Assembly: GCF_002019735.1 (NCBI RefSeq)
Contig: NZ_KV917378.1
Coordinates: 1,762,869 to 1,826,868 of the forward strand
Reading direction: 5' to 3'
DNA: 64,000 bases
From: Salipaludibacillus agaradhaerens
GTDB taxonomy: Bacteria > Bacillota > Bacilli > Bacillales > Salisediminibacteriaceae
This document shows, in pieces, positions 17,826 through 26,863 of the stretch. A model generated the notes under the pieces. That model saw nothing but the letters and a program-made list of their open reading frames with translations. It had not been told where the DNA came from and searched no databases. Positions within the stretch are counted from its first letter, which is position 1, and every line of letters starts with the position of its first letter. The translations under genes and the position numbers were made by a program.

Positions 17826-17905
17826 CAACTCATGCAGTGATCTTCTGCTACAGACGGCCCTTTCCCAAAGCCTTTTCTTCAGTTAACTTTTCCCATCTCT
17901 ATTGA
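17826..17905 (-). repeat. Fragment of dispersed repeat family 3
   Basis: About 80 bp containing CAGTGATCTTCTGCTACAGACG and CCTTTCCCAAAG, resembling the copy at 55930-56062 (CAGTGATTTTCTGCTCCAGACAG). It looks like a decayed piece of the larger repeat. No gene is seen between 17566 and 18111. Confidence 0.4.
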
Positions 17906-18069
17906 TTTCCCTCAAGCCATCATCGTCAATGATAGACCACACTCATTAATTTCATTTAAATACTTTTTAGTTTTGTAGGTTTCTTGATAAATTATCGTGA
18001 TGGTAGAATCGTAAGCTTATTTTTAGTGCATTTCTCTAAAATAAAGTGTTGACGTTCGCCTTCTTAATT

Positions 18070-18088
18070 GATTATGATTATCATTATC
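18070..18088. promoter_or_regulatory. Fur box overlapping a sigma-A promoter
   Basis: GATTATGATTATCATTATC differs from the 19-bp Fur consensus (GATAATGATAATCATTATC) at only two positions, and it sits in a larger palindrome with TTAATTG/CAATTAA flanks. It overlaps the -10 (TATGAT, 18073-18078) of a promoter whose -35 is TTGACG at 18049-18054 (18-bp spacer). Iron-replete repression of the downstream lipoprotein gene is expected. Confidence 0.88.
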
Positions 18089-18111
18089 AATTAAGAAATT
18101 GGAGGAACAGC

Positions 18112-19074
18112 ATGATGAAAAAAGTTATTTTATTTCCTTTAAGCCTACTCTTCATTGTTGTACTGGCTTCTTGTAATAGTGCTGACACACGTCATGAAAC
18201 AAGTACAGACACTAACAATGAAGACGTGACTACAGATGAACGGCTTATTACTCATGAAGGCGGTGAGACAACCATTGTGGGAACACCTGAAAAAATTGCT
18301 GTCCTTGATTATCGTCTTGCAGACACATTGATAGCTTTAGATATAAGGCCTCATGCTATGACGACTTATTTAGGTGAGACAAACCTCCCTTACATAGAGA
18401 ACACGTCCCTCGAAGGCATAGTGCCTCTTGGGGATGATGTCAACATTGAGGCATTATTAGAGGCCAAGCCTGACCTTATTATTGCGCGAACAAGTGAAGA
18501 AGGGATTTATGATTCATTAAGCAAAATTGCGCCTACCATTCTTTTATCTGCACCGGATGATTGGCGGGATAGCTTTAAAGAAGTTGCCGCTATCGTTGAT
18601 AAGGAAGAGAAAGCTGAGGAATGGTTGAAAGATTATGATGAGAAAGCTGAAGCTCTCCGTACTAAGCTTGAAGAAAACATTGAAGCTGATGAAACATTCT
18701 TATATTTACGTGTTATGCCTAAAGAGATCCGTGTTCATGGGACAGACTTTAATTTGAGTGCGACACTGTTTCATGACTTAGAACTTACACCTGTGGAAGG
18801 ATTGGAAAACCTTGATAAAGTTGAAACAATCTCGCTTGAGGCACTGACAACATATGATGCTGACCATATCTTTCTTGAAAATGGAGGGCCAAATGCTGTT
18901 GATGACCCAGAAGCTGAGGAGCAATTAAACACTCTTATGGAGAGCGCTATTTGGAATAGCCTAACGGCAGTAGAAAATGACCAAGTCTATTTTATGCCGC
19001 CTTGGGTCATCAGTGACTATCCAAACATTAAAAATAAATCCTTAGATCTAATTGAAGAAGCTTTAATCGAATAA
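18112..19074 (+). CDS. Iron-siderophore ABC transporter substrate-binding lipoprotein
   Basis: A 320-residue lipoprotein: a hydrophobic leader ends in the lipobox LASC, followed by an acidic, Thr-rich linker and a FecB/BtuF-type binding domain (KIAVLDYRLADTLIALDI, EALLEAKPDLIIAR, DQVYFMPPWVISDYP). It should capture ferric siderophores outside the membrane. ATG 18112 follows GGAGGAACAG; a second ATG directly after it is an alternative. The Fur box upstream gives iron control. No permease or ATPase gene lies beside it, so it must share a transporter encoded elsewhere. Confidence 0.9.
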   Translation: MMKKVILFPLSLLFIVVLASCNSADTRHETSTDTNNEDVTTDERLITHEGGETTIVGTPEKIAVLDYRLADTLIALDIRPHAMTTYLGETNLPYIENTSLEGIVPLGDDVNIEALLEAKPDLIIARTSEEGIYDSLSKIAPTILLSAPDDWRDSFKEVAAIVDKEEKAEEWLKDYDEKAEALRTKLEENIEADETFLYLRVMPKEIRVHGTDFNLSATLFHDLELTPVEGLENLDKVETISLEALTTYDADHIFLENGGPNAVDDPEAEEQLNTLMESAIWNSLTAVENDQVYFMPPWVISDYPNIKNKSLDLIEEALIE

Positions 19075-19179
19075 CTGTCAGGCTACTTACTTTGATAATC
19101 ATTTTAGAACTTCAGGGCACATGAGAAACAGCGGAATTTAATTGAACGGTACCTAGATGTTAGCTAACGAATAAAAAGA

Positions 19180-19276
19180 GAGTGACGCTGATTTGAGGCT
19201 TTCGCGACACTCTCGCGCTTCTTTTCGTTTGAGTGGCGCTGATTTGAGGCTTTCGCGACACTCACGCGCTTCTTTT
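19180..19276. repeat. Tandem duplicated hairpin, probably paired terminators
   Basis: Two copies of a 51-bp unit (starting at 19180 and 19231) with the same core TGATTTGAGGCTTTCGCGAC. In each, GAGTG(A/G)CGC pairs imperfectly with GCGACACTC. On the minus strand the first copy ends CACTCTCTTTTT, so it works as a terminator for the HD-domain gene; on the plus strand both end CTTCTTTT, after the siderophore-binding gene. Confidence 0.65.
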
Positions 19277-19316
19277 TACTTGAAACAATAAATGACAACA
19301 TGTTAATTATCATTTA

Positions 19317-20297
19317 TCAATAAGCAATCACTTTCACATACGAGCCTGCCAACGCTTTTTCTTTAGTCTGATTAATCATGCTTTTAGCCTTCTCGGAGAG
19401 GTGAGAAACAGGCTTCAAACCCCCATCAGTATACACGAGAGGATCAATGAGCCTCACTTTATTTTTCCGATGAAAAGTATAGTGAGTATCCGCTTCAACG
19501 ACCGTTACATGCGGATGCAACCTGCTTAATTGTGTTTGAATACCTTTGTTTGAAGAGGCTGTTAACTTTGCCATCACCCGGGCGTCATCGTCCAAAAAAT
19601 CATCCTCCGTCAGAATGTTTGCGTTGAGCGCCGTTTTTAATAAACTCGCCAGCGCTTCATATCCGTATACATTTAAAGGGTGCATGAAAAAGCCAATGAC
19701 TTCTTTAAAATAAGTGCTGACAAACCACTCAGCCGACGACACCGTCTTCACCGCCATTTCCCCTTCAATTACAGTCAGATCAGCGATAAACTTGGTGACC
19801 TCCTCCTTCGTAATATGACCATATGTATACATATCACGTAACGTATAATCCACTCTATCGGCGCAAAGTGTCGGGGGTGGCTGTTCAAGTAACTGCCACT
19901 GGCCATGGTCAAAAAGCAGTTCCTCATAGTCGTAACCGTGTTGTAATAATATGATCGGTAAGTCTGACTTTCCAATCACTTGTTCATAGATTTTTTCATG
20001 ATAATCCTCTTGGTCATGCTCGAAAACAGCGTCGATCACGTGAGAAAAGGCAGTGTGAGAGACATCGTGTAACAGCGCAGCTATTTGTTCTTCTAAGGAA
20101 CCACCTAGATGTTTGACGAGCAGCATCGTACCTAAAGAATGCTCATATCTCGTCACATTCCAATCACGGTTTACTAAGTAGCTCGCCCCTCCTTGGTGAA
20201 TCCCTTTCAATCTTTGGACTGGCTCACTCTCAATAATATTAGCTAACACCTTGTCTACGTTAAACGATCCGTACAACGGGTCTGTTACGATCATCAT
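19317..20297 (-). CDS. HD domain phosphohydrolase
   Basis: A 326-residue HD-superfamily protein. The first half holds the metal-binding set: RYEHSLGTMLLVKHLGG, then ALLHDVSHTAFSH (the HD pair) and a later Asp in CADRVDYTLRDM. It resembles the dNTPase-like HD proteins of bacteria that act on nucleotides or phosphorylated metabolites. Two ATGs begin the frame, with AGAGGAG just upstream; the second (20294) has the better spacing. The gene is monocistronic, with tandem hairpins downstream. Confidence 0.82.
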   Translation of the reverse strand: MMIVTDPLYGSFNVDKVLANIIESEPVQRLKGIHQGGASYLVNRDWNVTRYEHSLGTMLLVKHLGGSLEEQIAALLHDVSHTAFSHVIDAVFEHDQEDYHEKIYEQVIGKSDLPIILLQHGYDYEELLFDHGQWQLLEQPPPTLCADRVDYTLRDMYTYGHITKEEVTKFIADLTVIEGEMAVKTVSSAEWFVSTYFKEVIGFFMHPLNVYGYEALASLLKTALNANILTEDDFLDDDARVMAKLTASSNKGIQTQLSRLHPHVTVVEADTHYTFHRKNKVRLIDPLVYTDGGLKPVSHLSEKAKSMINQTKEKALAGSYVKVIAY

Positions 20298-20407
20298 GAC
20301 TCTCCTCTTTTGATTATTTGCAGCTCAAAGTTTTATGAGTTTGGCCTTTATCGATTAGGTCAGTGAGAGCCACAGCCATTCTTTACTGAACAGTCTTTAA
20401 TGTCACT

Positions 20408-20935
20408 TCAATGACATTTGTTTTCACTTAATTGCCGTATCATCATTCTTATTTGGCCACGATGGCTAATTTCGTCCTCTAACATATGATACCAAAGATA
20501 ATAATGATTAATCGGCACGCCATTAGGCCATTTATCTTCTTCAAACAGCCAGCTGTCATGTTGGGTTTTTAAGAACGTTAATGTTTGTTCTCTCACTTGC
20601 TGTAAGACCGTTATATAATAGCTCAACGGCTGTTGTTTATAGACCTCACAAGCTTTTTCTCCAAGCTCTAAAGCTGACTGCCATTTAGCATATTCTTTCT
20701 CGGTTAAGTCTCGTTGTTCAAATGTGAGAATTTGGTGCACGTATTCAATTGCCGCTATGTGCATTAAAAGTGTCGCAATGGTATTCCCGTTGCCTTGAAG
20801 GCGGGTATCTAATTTATCCTCATTAAGTGCCATCACCTCATCCAATGTCACGCTTCTAGCATTTTCAAGCATCCAGACAAGGGCACCTATTTTTTCTGAG
20901 TATCCGTTAACAGAGATTAGAGGATAATCCTTCAT
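20408..20935 (-). CDS. DinB family protein (DUF664-like)
   Basis: A 175-residue four-helix protein of the DinB/YfiT superfamily. Probable metal ligands are the His in LLMHIAAIEYVHQIL (about 55-70) and the His in the last helix, DEISHRGQIRMMIRQL. Relatives include thiol transferases (BshC-linked DinB, bacillithiol S-transferases), but a specific function is not evident. GGAGG precedes the ATG. It stands alone. A different DinB gene in this window, at 34473-35102, is split by an inserted element. Confidence 0.8.
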   Translation of the reverse strand: MKDYPLISVNGYSEKIGALVWMLENARSVTLDEVMALNEDKLDTRLQGNGNTIATLLMHIAAIEYVHQILTFEQRDLTEKEYAKWQSALELGEKACEVYKQQPLSYYITVLQQVREQTLTFLKTQHDSWLFEEDKWPNGVPINHYYLWYHMLEDEISHRGQIRMMIRQLSENKCH

Positions 20936-21198
20936 TTACATTCCTCCACGAGCATCAGTATTATTTATGTTTTGGAAACTACATCTTTTGTGATGTCTGA
21001 TGCCTTCATTAGACTATCATCATAAAAGCTCCCTTTTATATTTTTAGATAAGTCACATAGACTATCTTAGCATCTTTTACCATTTATATGGTGTATAAAT
21101 AAAACTTTTACTTTGTGTTATCCCTTTCATTAATCGTTACAAACATGAGGGTATCAAGGAGAAGAGGACAAGAGATTTTACCTATTTTCATTTAACAG

Positions 21199-21227
21199 TT
21201 GACATGAATTGGGTTTAAATTTATAAT
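21199..21227 (+). promoter_or_regulatory. Perfect sigma-A consensus promoter
   Basis: TTGACA (21199-21204), a 17-bp spacer, and TATAAT (21222-21227): an exact match to the vegetative consensus at optimal spacing. Transcription would begin near 21234. The only thing it can drive before the strong terminator at 21299-21341 is an RNA of about 108 nt. Confidence 0.8.
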
Positions 21228-21233
21228 GTTTAC

Positions 21234-21341
21234 CATAGGAAACTTTCTTTCTCTTAGGAAATTTCCGTGCGTATGTGTAGATGCCTTCTACTCCTCTTAA
21301 AGCAAACCGCCTGTTGCTCCCAAACAGGCGGTTTGCTTTTG
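21234..21341 (+). ncRNA. Candidate small RNA, or attenuated leader of the pirin gene
   Basis: About 108 nt between the consensus promoter and an excellent terminator, with no ORF that has a ribosome binding site. Internal features are the palindrome GGAAATTTCC, a small hairpin GTAGA/TCTAC, and an unpaired pyrimidine stretch CUACUCCUCUU that is complementary to Shine-Dalgarno sequences, as in base-pairing regulators. It does not match RoxS/RsaE, FsrA or 6S as I know them. Because the pirin gene starts 110 nt past the terminator, an attenuator role is the alternative. Confidence 0.55.
21299..21341 (+). terminator. Strong rho-independent terminator
   Basis: A perfect 17-bp stem (AAAGCAAACCGCCTGTT with its complement, loop GCTCCCA) followed by a T-run. 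It is the 3' end of the candidate small RNA. Confidence 0.85.
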
Positions 21342-21450
21342 ATATTCTTTTATCTAAAAAGCTGAGTAAGCAGCATATTTTCATTTCCTGACTTTTATTG
21401 ATATGCTCATTATGATAGCTTACTTACTAAAAAAAAAGAAGGGAAAGACA

Positions 21451-22311
21451 TTGAATAGACTCATAAAAGATCATTGGTACGTTCAATATAGTGAAGAAAC
21501 GCTTCCCGCTATTCAAAAAGGATGGGTATTGCCAGTAGACAAATGGGCTGACTGTGACCCTTTTATTTTAATGGCCGAAGATTGGTTTAAAAAAGGAACA
21601 TTTCCTGATCATCCTCATAGAGGCTTTCAAACGGTCACGTATGTGATTGACGGTCGCCTAGAGCATATTGATAATGCAGGAGGCAGAGACATTTTACAAG
21701 CTGGTGATGTTCAATATATGAATGCTGGCTGGGCAGCAAGACACGCAGAAGACGGGGTAGAAAATGATATTGCCCACACCTTGCAATTGTGGGTAAATTT
21801 GCCGAAAGAAAAGAAAAAAACTGATACTTTTTATCAAAATGTCTATGCGGAAAAGGCGCCTGTCGTCGCAATTCCCGGTGGTACCTTAAAAGTGTTCTCC
21901 GGCTCTATTGCAGGCATAACAGGGCCTTTACAAACAATCGTCCCTATGACATTAACGGAAATTAATTTAGAGGAAGGAGCCGAATACATCCACCGTACTC
22001 CTGCTAATCACAATGCTTTCTTATACGTCCTATCGGGCGACGTGACGATTGGTAAAGGGGGAGACGAAGAGGTACAGCTTAAAAAACACGGTGTTGCTAC
22101 GTTTCAATACGATGAAACGGGAGATTCCCACGTAGAGAGTGATTGTCGATTGATTGCTAACGAGCGGCGAACAAAGCTCCTTTTTTATAGCGGTTTACCT
22201 ATTAAGGAACACATTGTTCCGTACGGACCTTTCGTCATGAACACGATGGATGAAATTAAAGAAGCTTATCGTGATTACCACGACGGAAAATTCGGTCCAC
22301 CGGCCATTTAA
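21451..22311 (+). CDS. Pirin family protein
   Basis: A 286-residue bicupin. The N-terminal cupin has the pirin metal site: HPHRGFQTVTY (two His), then DVQYMNAGWAARHAED (His and Glu). Pirins bind iron, and several are quercetinases or redox-sensing cofactors; this one is not assignable further. I start at TTG 21451, 9 nt after GAAGGG, giving MNRLIKDHWYVQYS. The in-frame ATG at 21403 is an alternative but has no site. A short GC hairpin and T-run follow the stop. Confidence 0.85.
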   Translation: MNRLIKDHWYVQYSEETLPAIQKGWVLPVDKWADCDPFILMAEDWFKKGTFPDHPHRGFQTVTYVIDGRLEHIDNAGGRDILQAGDVQYMNAGWAARHAEDGVENDIAHTLQLWVNLPKEKKKTDTFYQNVYAEKAPVVAIPGGTLKVFSGSIAGITGPLQTIVPMTLTEINLEEGAEYIHRTPANHNAFLYVLSGDVTIGKGGDEEVQLKKHGVATFQYDETGDSHVESDCRLIANERRTKLLFYSGLPIKEHIVPYGPFVMNTMDEIKEAYRDYHDGKFGPPAI

Positions 22312-22318
22312 CACAAGA

Positions 22319-22350
22319 CTGCCTCCATTACGCTGAGGCAGCTCTTTTCT
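22319..22350 (+). terminator. Rho-independent terminator
   Basis: CTGCCTC and GAGGCAG pair across about nine bases, followed by CTCTTTTCTT, 8 bp after the pirin stop. The remainder of the gap to 22707 shows no gene or recognised repeat. Confidence 0.65.
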
Positions 22351-22707
22351 TATCCAAGATTTTTCGTCAATACATCTTAATTCGAGTAAGGCCCATGTTG
22401 AAAAAGGATTTATCGCATCAATTAGCTGAATAGCCCCCTCAAAGAAACACTCGTCTGGAGCAAAAGGTCAATGAATTATCTTTTTTTACAGATGTCTTTT
22501 ATATGATGAAATGGGTTCATGTCATAAATTCACAACAAGCCTTTCTTTTTAAATGGCTTCTCCATCTAATTCGTTTATTCTATCCCTAGCCAATATTAAG
22601 TAGACAGTTCACAACAATTAGTAGATTAATACGACTTTCATAAGGGCCAATTTATTGGCATACGAATATCGCCTGTCTAATCACAAAGATGGTAGATTGG
22701 CGATATT

Positions 22708-24966
22708 CTAATAATGACGTTTGACCGTGCTTATCCCGGACACTTTCGCTACACGATGTTCGGCAAGTGACTTAAATGTAATAGTGACGTGCTCTTTTCC
22801 TTTTGTCAGTTCATACGGAAGGAGGTATGTGGAATATGTGAATTGATTTAAGTCGTCGGATCTTATGAGATCGTTGGTGATACACTGCTCATCAACAAAA
22901 ATGTCAAATCCAATTGTGTCGTCTTCTTCAAGCGGATAGGTGACGACAAGCTGCATCACAATGGCAGGCAACACGGCCAATTCGAACGAAAACCACCCAT
23001 TTTTCCATGTACTACGATAAGCACGGTTAAATACAGAACCATGAGAGACATGTTCACCTTTAAAATGATGATCTCTTTCCGGCTGCATCTCCCCCGGCTG
23101 AACCACATCCACTGTTCTCTCTTGTTCTAACCGATGCTGTTCCAAAACCAATTTGTATCCACTCTCAGCTTTTTGCCATTCTTCTTTCGAAAAGACATCC
23201 CAATATACGGTATATTGGTGGTCGTGCATTTTGTAAAACGGTATAAGGTGAACATCATGAGGATACCCAAGCCCCTCCGTTTTCCACATAAACGATTGTT
23301 TATCTTTATGAAAATGGTCTAATAAATGACCTTTCTCACTTATTAAGACAGGGACAGGAAACACGTCACTGAGCCTGTCATCTGATTCTATTGTTTCGTT
23401 ACGATTAACCTCTCCCGCTAATACGAGCGGACCATACATGAAGGCCATGCGATTAGTGTTATCGGGCATGGTTTCAATTCTAAGAGACATAGGCAACGTC
23501 AAATCGATTGTGTCACCTTGAGACCAAACGCGCTCAATTGTAATAAACTGTGACGGTGTATCGTTCACTTCAATAGACGTTCCATTTATTTTTACGTGGA
23601 CTCCTTTTTCAGCCCAGTACGGCACGCGTAGATTGACAGCTAGTTTAATTGGTTGCTCAGTGTGAAATGCTACGTTTATGTGTTCGTCGTCAGGATAAGC
23701 TGTCTTTTGAATGACTTCCACCCCATATTCTTGCCACTTTAACGTGGAAGGAAGATATTGTGTAATAAAAAGAGACTTTTCACTATAATAATAAATACCT
23801 TTACCATAGCTTGCATGATTCTCCATCCCTGTCCCTACACAGCATGAGAATTCTCCAAACTTTGACCGATAATCTTTCTGCCCACCCATATCTAACGAAA
23901 GAAAATAATTAACACGACCGTCTTCCGGGTGCTGAGAAGCTAAAATATGATTAAATAGTGCCCGTTCATAATAATCAGCCTGTTCAGCCAACTGGTTCCA
24001 TTTAAACGTATGGCGTGTGAGCTTTAGCATATTGTACGTATTACACGTTTCGCATGTGGTCGCTCCCAACCTTGCATTCAACCTATCTGGCTCTCCGAAA
24101 TGTTCTGCATAGCTATGACCCCCGATAACATATGAATGATGGTTCACGACTCGTTCCCAAAAAAACTCTGCAATCTCCCGTGAATTCTCGTCACCTGTGG
24201 CTTCATATTTTTTAGCCAAACCAATCACTTTCGGTATTTGTGTGTTCGCATGGTTGCCTGCTAAGGTGTCCTTTTGTTCCTTTAACGGATCAAGGATGGG
24301 TTTGTGATAAAATTTATCAGCTAACGCTAAAAAGGTATCATTCTTTGTATCTTCTGCTAAGTCAACGAGAACTTCGTTCATACCTCCGTATTCACATCTC
24401 AATAACGCCATCAATTGTGCTTCGTTTAGTGGGTTAACGATTCTTGCGAGCCACTCACCTAGCTTTTTCTCCACGTCCAATGCTTTTTTATTGTCGGCGT
24501 AATAATAGGCATCTCGAAGTCCTGCAAATACTTTATGCAGTGAATACAGTGGGACCCAACCACCATTAAGATCAAAACCTTGAGAGATAATATTTCCCGC
24601 TCTCACTTCTTCAAAAATCTCTTTACCCCGTGGAATACCAGATATAAAACCGTCTCCATCACTTTTCTGGCACAATGCTAACTCGTCTACTATATACGTC
24701 ACACGTTCCTTAATGTCTTTATTCCCTGTGGTCGCCCACATCATGGCACAAGCAGATAAATAGTGGCCAAGTGTGTGCCCTGAAATACCCATGTCCTCCC
24801 AACCTTTATAATTAGGGGCTTTCGGTTTTAAACCAGCATATTCTCGATACCGAGACAGAAGGCGGTCAGGCTCCAATTCAAGTAAATAAGCTTCATTGAG
24901 AGCCATCGCTTTTTTTATAGGTCCGTCAGTAATCGTCACATCGTGTAACGCAAACTCATTCAACAC
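22708..24966 (-). CDS. Glycoside hydrolase family 127 (beta-L-arabinofuranosidase-like)
   Basis: A 752-residue GH127 (DUF1680) enzyme with an (alpha/alpha)6 barrel and beta-sandwich domains. Catalytic and zinc residues are present: Glu and Cys in TCETCNTYNMLKLTR (about residues 304-318) and the vicinal cysteines in FSCCVGTGMENH (about 380). Family members release beta-L-arabinofuranose with a cysteine nucleophile. No signal peptide is visible, so it works on imported oligosaccharides. GTG 24966 is chosen because AGGGAG ends 8 nt upstream; the GTG at 24975 is too close. A divergent AraC regulator lies next to it. Confidence 0.88.
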   Translation of the reverse strand: MLNEFALHDVTITDGPIKKAMALNEAYLLELEPDRLLSRYREYAGLKPKAPNYKGWEDMGISGHTLGHYLSACAMMWATTGNKDIKERVTYIVDELALCQKSDGDGFISGIPRGKEIFEEVRAGNIISQGFDLNGGWVPLYSLHKVFAGLRDAYYYADNKKALDVEKKLGEWLARIVNPLNEAQLMALLRCEYGGMNEVLVDLAEDTKNDTFLALADKFYHKPILDPLKEQKDTLAGNHANTQIPKVIGLAKKYEATGDENSREIAEFFWERVVNHHSYVIGGHSYAEHFGEPDRLNARLGATTCETCNTYNMLKLTRHTFKWNQLAEQADYYERALFNHILASQHPEDGRVNYFLSLDMGGQKDYRSKFGEFSCCVGTGMENHASYGKGIYYYSEKSLFITQYLPSTLKWQEYGVEVIQKTAYPDDEHINVAFHTEQPIKLAVNLRVPYWAEKGVHVKINGTSIEVNDTPSQFITIERVWSQGDTIDLTLPMSLRIETMPDNTNRMAFMYGPLVLAGEVNRNETIESDDRLSDVFPVPVLISEKGHLLDHFHKDKQSFMWKTEGLGYPHDVHLIPFYKMHDHQYTVYWDVFSKEEWQKAESGYKLVLEQHRLEQERTVDVVQPGEMQPERDHHFKGEHVSHGSVFNRAYRSTWKNGWFSFELAVLPAIVMQLVVTYPLEEDDTIGFDIFVDEQCITNDLIRSDDLNQFTYSTYLLPYELTKGKEHVTITFKSLAEHRVAKVSGISTVKRHY

Positions 24967-25124
24967 TAGCCGCACTCCCTATCTAAATAGTTTTAACTTA
25001 ACTAAATGTTAGCATTTCTAACTCATTTTAACGGTAGTGAAACTGGAATAATAGGTGGACTTTTACGACTTTTATATTGTAAACTCATCGTGCCTCTTCA
25101 TCACTTTATATGATAATACGAATC

Positions 25125-25162
25125 TTCAATCAGAGGGCGTTTTACGGACGGTTATCTGTGCT
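25125..25162 (+). repeat. Fragment of dispersed repeat family 2
   Basis: CTTCAATCAGAGGGCGTTTT joins directly to ACGGACGGTTATCTGTG, the two ends of the family-2 repeat with the middle deleted. Confidence 0.45.
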
Positions 25163-25249
25163 AAAATTAAGAAGTAAGTTAGTTGAAAATGCGTTAGGAG
25201 CAGGCAGGGCAAGTGGCGATGACGAATATACGGTTAAAGGGGTGTGCAT

Positions 25250-26152
25250 ATGAAAGAATTTATAAAAGCCGATGTATTATCTCCCATCGACTTCCTACAT
25301 GGAGGACAATTCGTGGCTGGAGAAGGCTGGAGCCATATGAAACGACATCTTGATATTTGTGTGATGATTATCGCTATTCATCATGACTTGTACATTCAAC
25401 AAAACGATACACACTATCATGTGAAACCGGGTGATGTGTTGTTTTTACTACCTCACAGGCTGCATGTCGGTTACAAAGTGTCTGACCCTGGCACGACCTA
25501 TTATTGGTTCCATTTTAATTTTTCATCAGCTGTATCCATTGTATCTGATCAGGACATCCAGCAAGAGATCACAAGCATTCGCTCCAATCCTCATACGTCC
25601 CCTTTGAAAAATAATGACACGATTATTTTACCTGTACACTCACGACCAAAATATATTGAAAGAATTCGCATCTTGAGTAAACAACTACTAGATGTATCAA
25701 AGGCAAACTACTATAATCACTACGCCGTTGATTATTTAGCCACCTCCTTACTCATTGAGCTATCAGAACAAACGATTACACATGTTAGTACGTCATTTAA
25801 AAAATCATCGCCTGAGAAAAAGCTCGATGCGATTCTTGAATGGATACGGGTTCAAGCCTTAAGTCATATTTCTGTGAATATGATCGCGCAAGAATTTAAC
25901 TACAATAAAGATTATTTAACCCGTCTGTTTAAAAAAGAAACAGGCATGACCATTCAAGAGTACATTACGATGTTAAGACTTTCTAAAGCAAAAGAACTTC
26001 TCGCTAGAACGAACGAAAGCGTTAAAATGATTGCTTTTACGATCGGAATGAAAGACGAGAAGTACTTTATGCGCTTTTTTAAAAAATATGAAAAAATGAC
26101 ACCGTCGGAATATAGAGAAGCCTACTATCGCACACCGATGAATAACAAGTAG
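25250..26152 (+). CDS. AraC family transcriptional regulator
   Basis: A 300-residue regulator. An N-terminal cupin-type sugar-sensing domain (YHVKPGDVLFLLPHRLHVG) is followed by a C-terminal double helix-turn-helix (about 195-298) with SVNMIAQEFNYNKDYLTRLFKK and VKMIAFTIGMKDEKYFMRFFKK, then the AraC signature MTPSEYREAYY. ATG 25250 follows AAAGGGG. It is divergent from the GH127 gene, so it most likely activates that arabinoside-degrading enzyme in response to the sugar. Confidence 0.9.
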   Translation: MKEFIKADVLSPIDFLHGGQFVAGEGWSHMKRHLDICVMIIAIHHDLYIQQNDTHYHVKPGDVLFLLPHRLHVGYKVSDPGTTYYWFHFNFSSAVSIVSDQDIQQEITSIRSNPHTSPLKNNDTIILPVHSRPKYIERIRILSKQLLDVSKANYYNHYAVDYLATSLLIELSEQTITHVSTSFKKSSPEKKLDAILEWIRVQALSHISVNMIAQEFNYNKDYLTRLFKKETGMTIQEYITMLRLSKAKELLARTNESVKMIAFTIGMKDEKYFMRFFKKYEKMTPSEYREAYYRTPMNNK

Positions 26153-26254
26153 GCCGTCGTTCAAAGTGCCTGCCTGAACCAATGTTATAGTCGAACAGAG
26201 TAAAAAACGAGACTTAGCCCAACTTAACAAACTTTTCAGACCTGAAGCTTACAT

Positions 26255-26815
26255 TTAAAAAACTAAGTTTTTAGAGCCCCAATCAGTTGCTTTATATTCT
26301 TCTTGTAACATACCCATGTGAATAATATCGAACCAGCGACTTTGTCTGAATAGACTTTCTCTACTGGTACCCTCGTGACGAAAGCCTAGTTTATTATAGA
26401 GTTTAATTGCCTTGTCATTAAATGAGAAGACACGCAAAGAAATACGATGCATGTTTAGTTCAGAAAAGGCGTACGACAATAAGAGCTTCAATGCTTCAGT
26501 CGCATAGCCTTGTCCCCAATATGACGTATCACCAATGTCAATAACACATTCCGCATGTCTGTTTTTATAATCCATATGTATTAAAGATGTAACTCCGATC
26601 GGCTTCCCATCGGCTTTTTCCTCGATAATATAACTTTTTGAAGAGGAACTGTTCAAGATAACCTCAGTTACGAAGTCTCTCGTTTCTTCTATAGAATAGT
26701 GATCCATGACAAGACTAGTAGACATCATCACCTGCTCATTGTTTCGCCATGTATGATACACCTCACTATCTTCTTTCACCATTTTCCTTAAACGAATTCT
26801 GTCTGTGCTAAACAA
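26255..26815 (-). CDS. GNAT family N-acetyltransferase
   Basis: A 186-residue RimJ/RimL-type acetyltransferase: TDRIRLRKMVKEDSEVYHTW, the acetyl-CoA-binding CVIDIGDTSYWGQGYATEAL, and FSFNDKAIKLYNKLGFRHEG. I set the start at TTG 26815 because AGGGGG ends 7 nt upstream. A longer reading from TTG 26845 has no site. The substrate is unknown. It lies just downstream of the disrupted methyltransferase gene on the same strand. Confidence 0.85.
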   Translation of the reverse strand: MFSTDRIRLRKMVKEDSEVYHTWRNNEQVMMSTSLVMDHYSIEETRDFVTEVILNSSSSKSYIIEEKADGKPIGVTSLIHMDYKNRHAECVIDIGDTSYWGQGYATEALKLLLSYAFSELNMHRISLRVFSFNDKAIKLYNKLGFRHEGTSRESLFRQSRWFDIIHMGMLQEEYKATDWGSKNLVF

Positions 26816-26863
26816 GCCATTTCCCCCTAATATGAGATGGGACAATTAAATGGCCCCATTTCG

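Noticed and set aside
21178-21384. A 68-residue minus-strand ORF
   Set aside because: It runs antisense through a consensus promoter and a terminator stem and lacks a ribosome binding site; the RNA reading is better supported.
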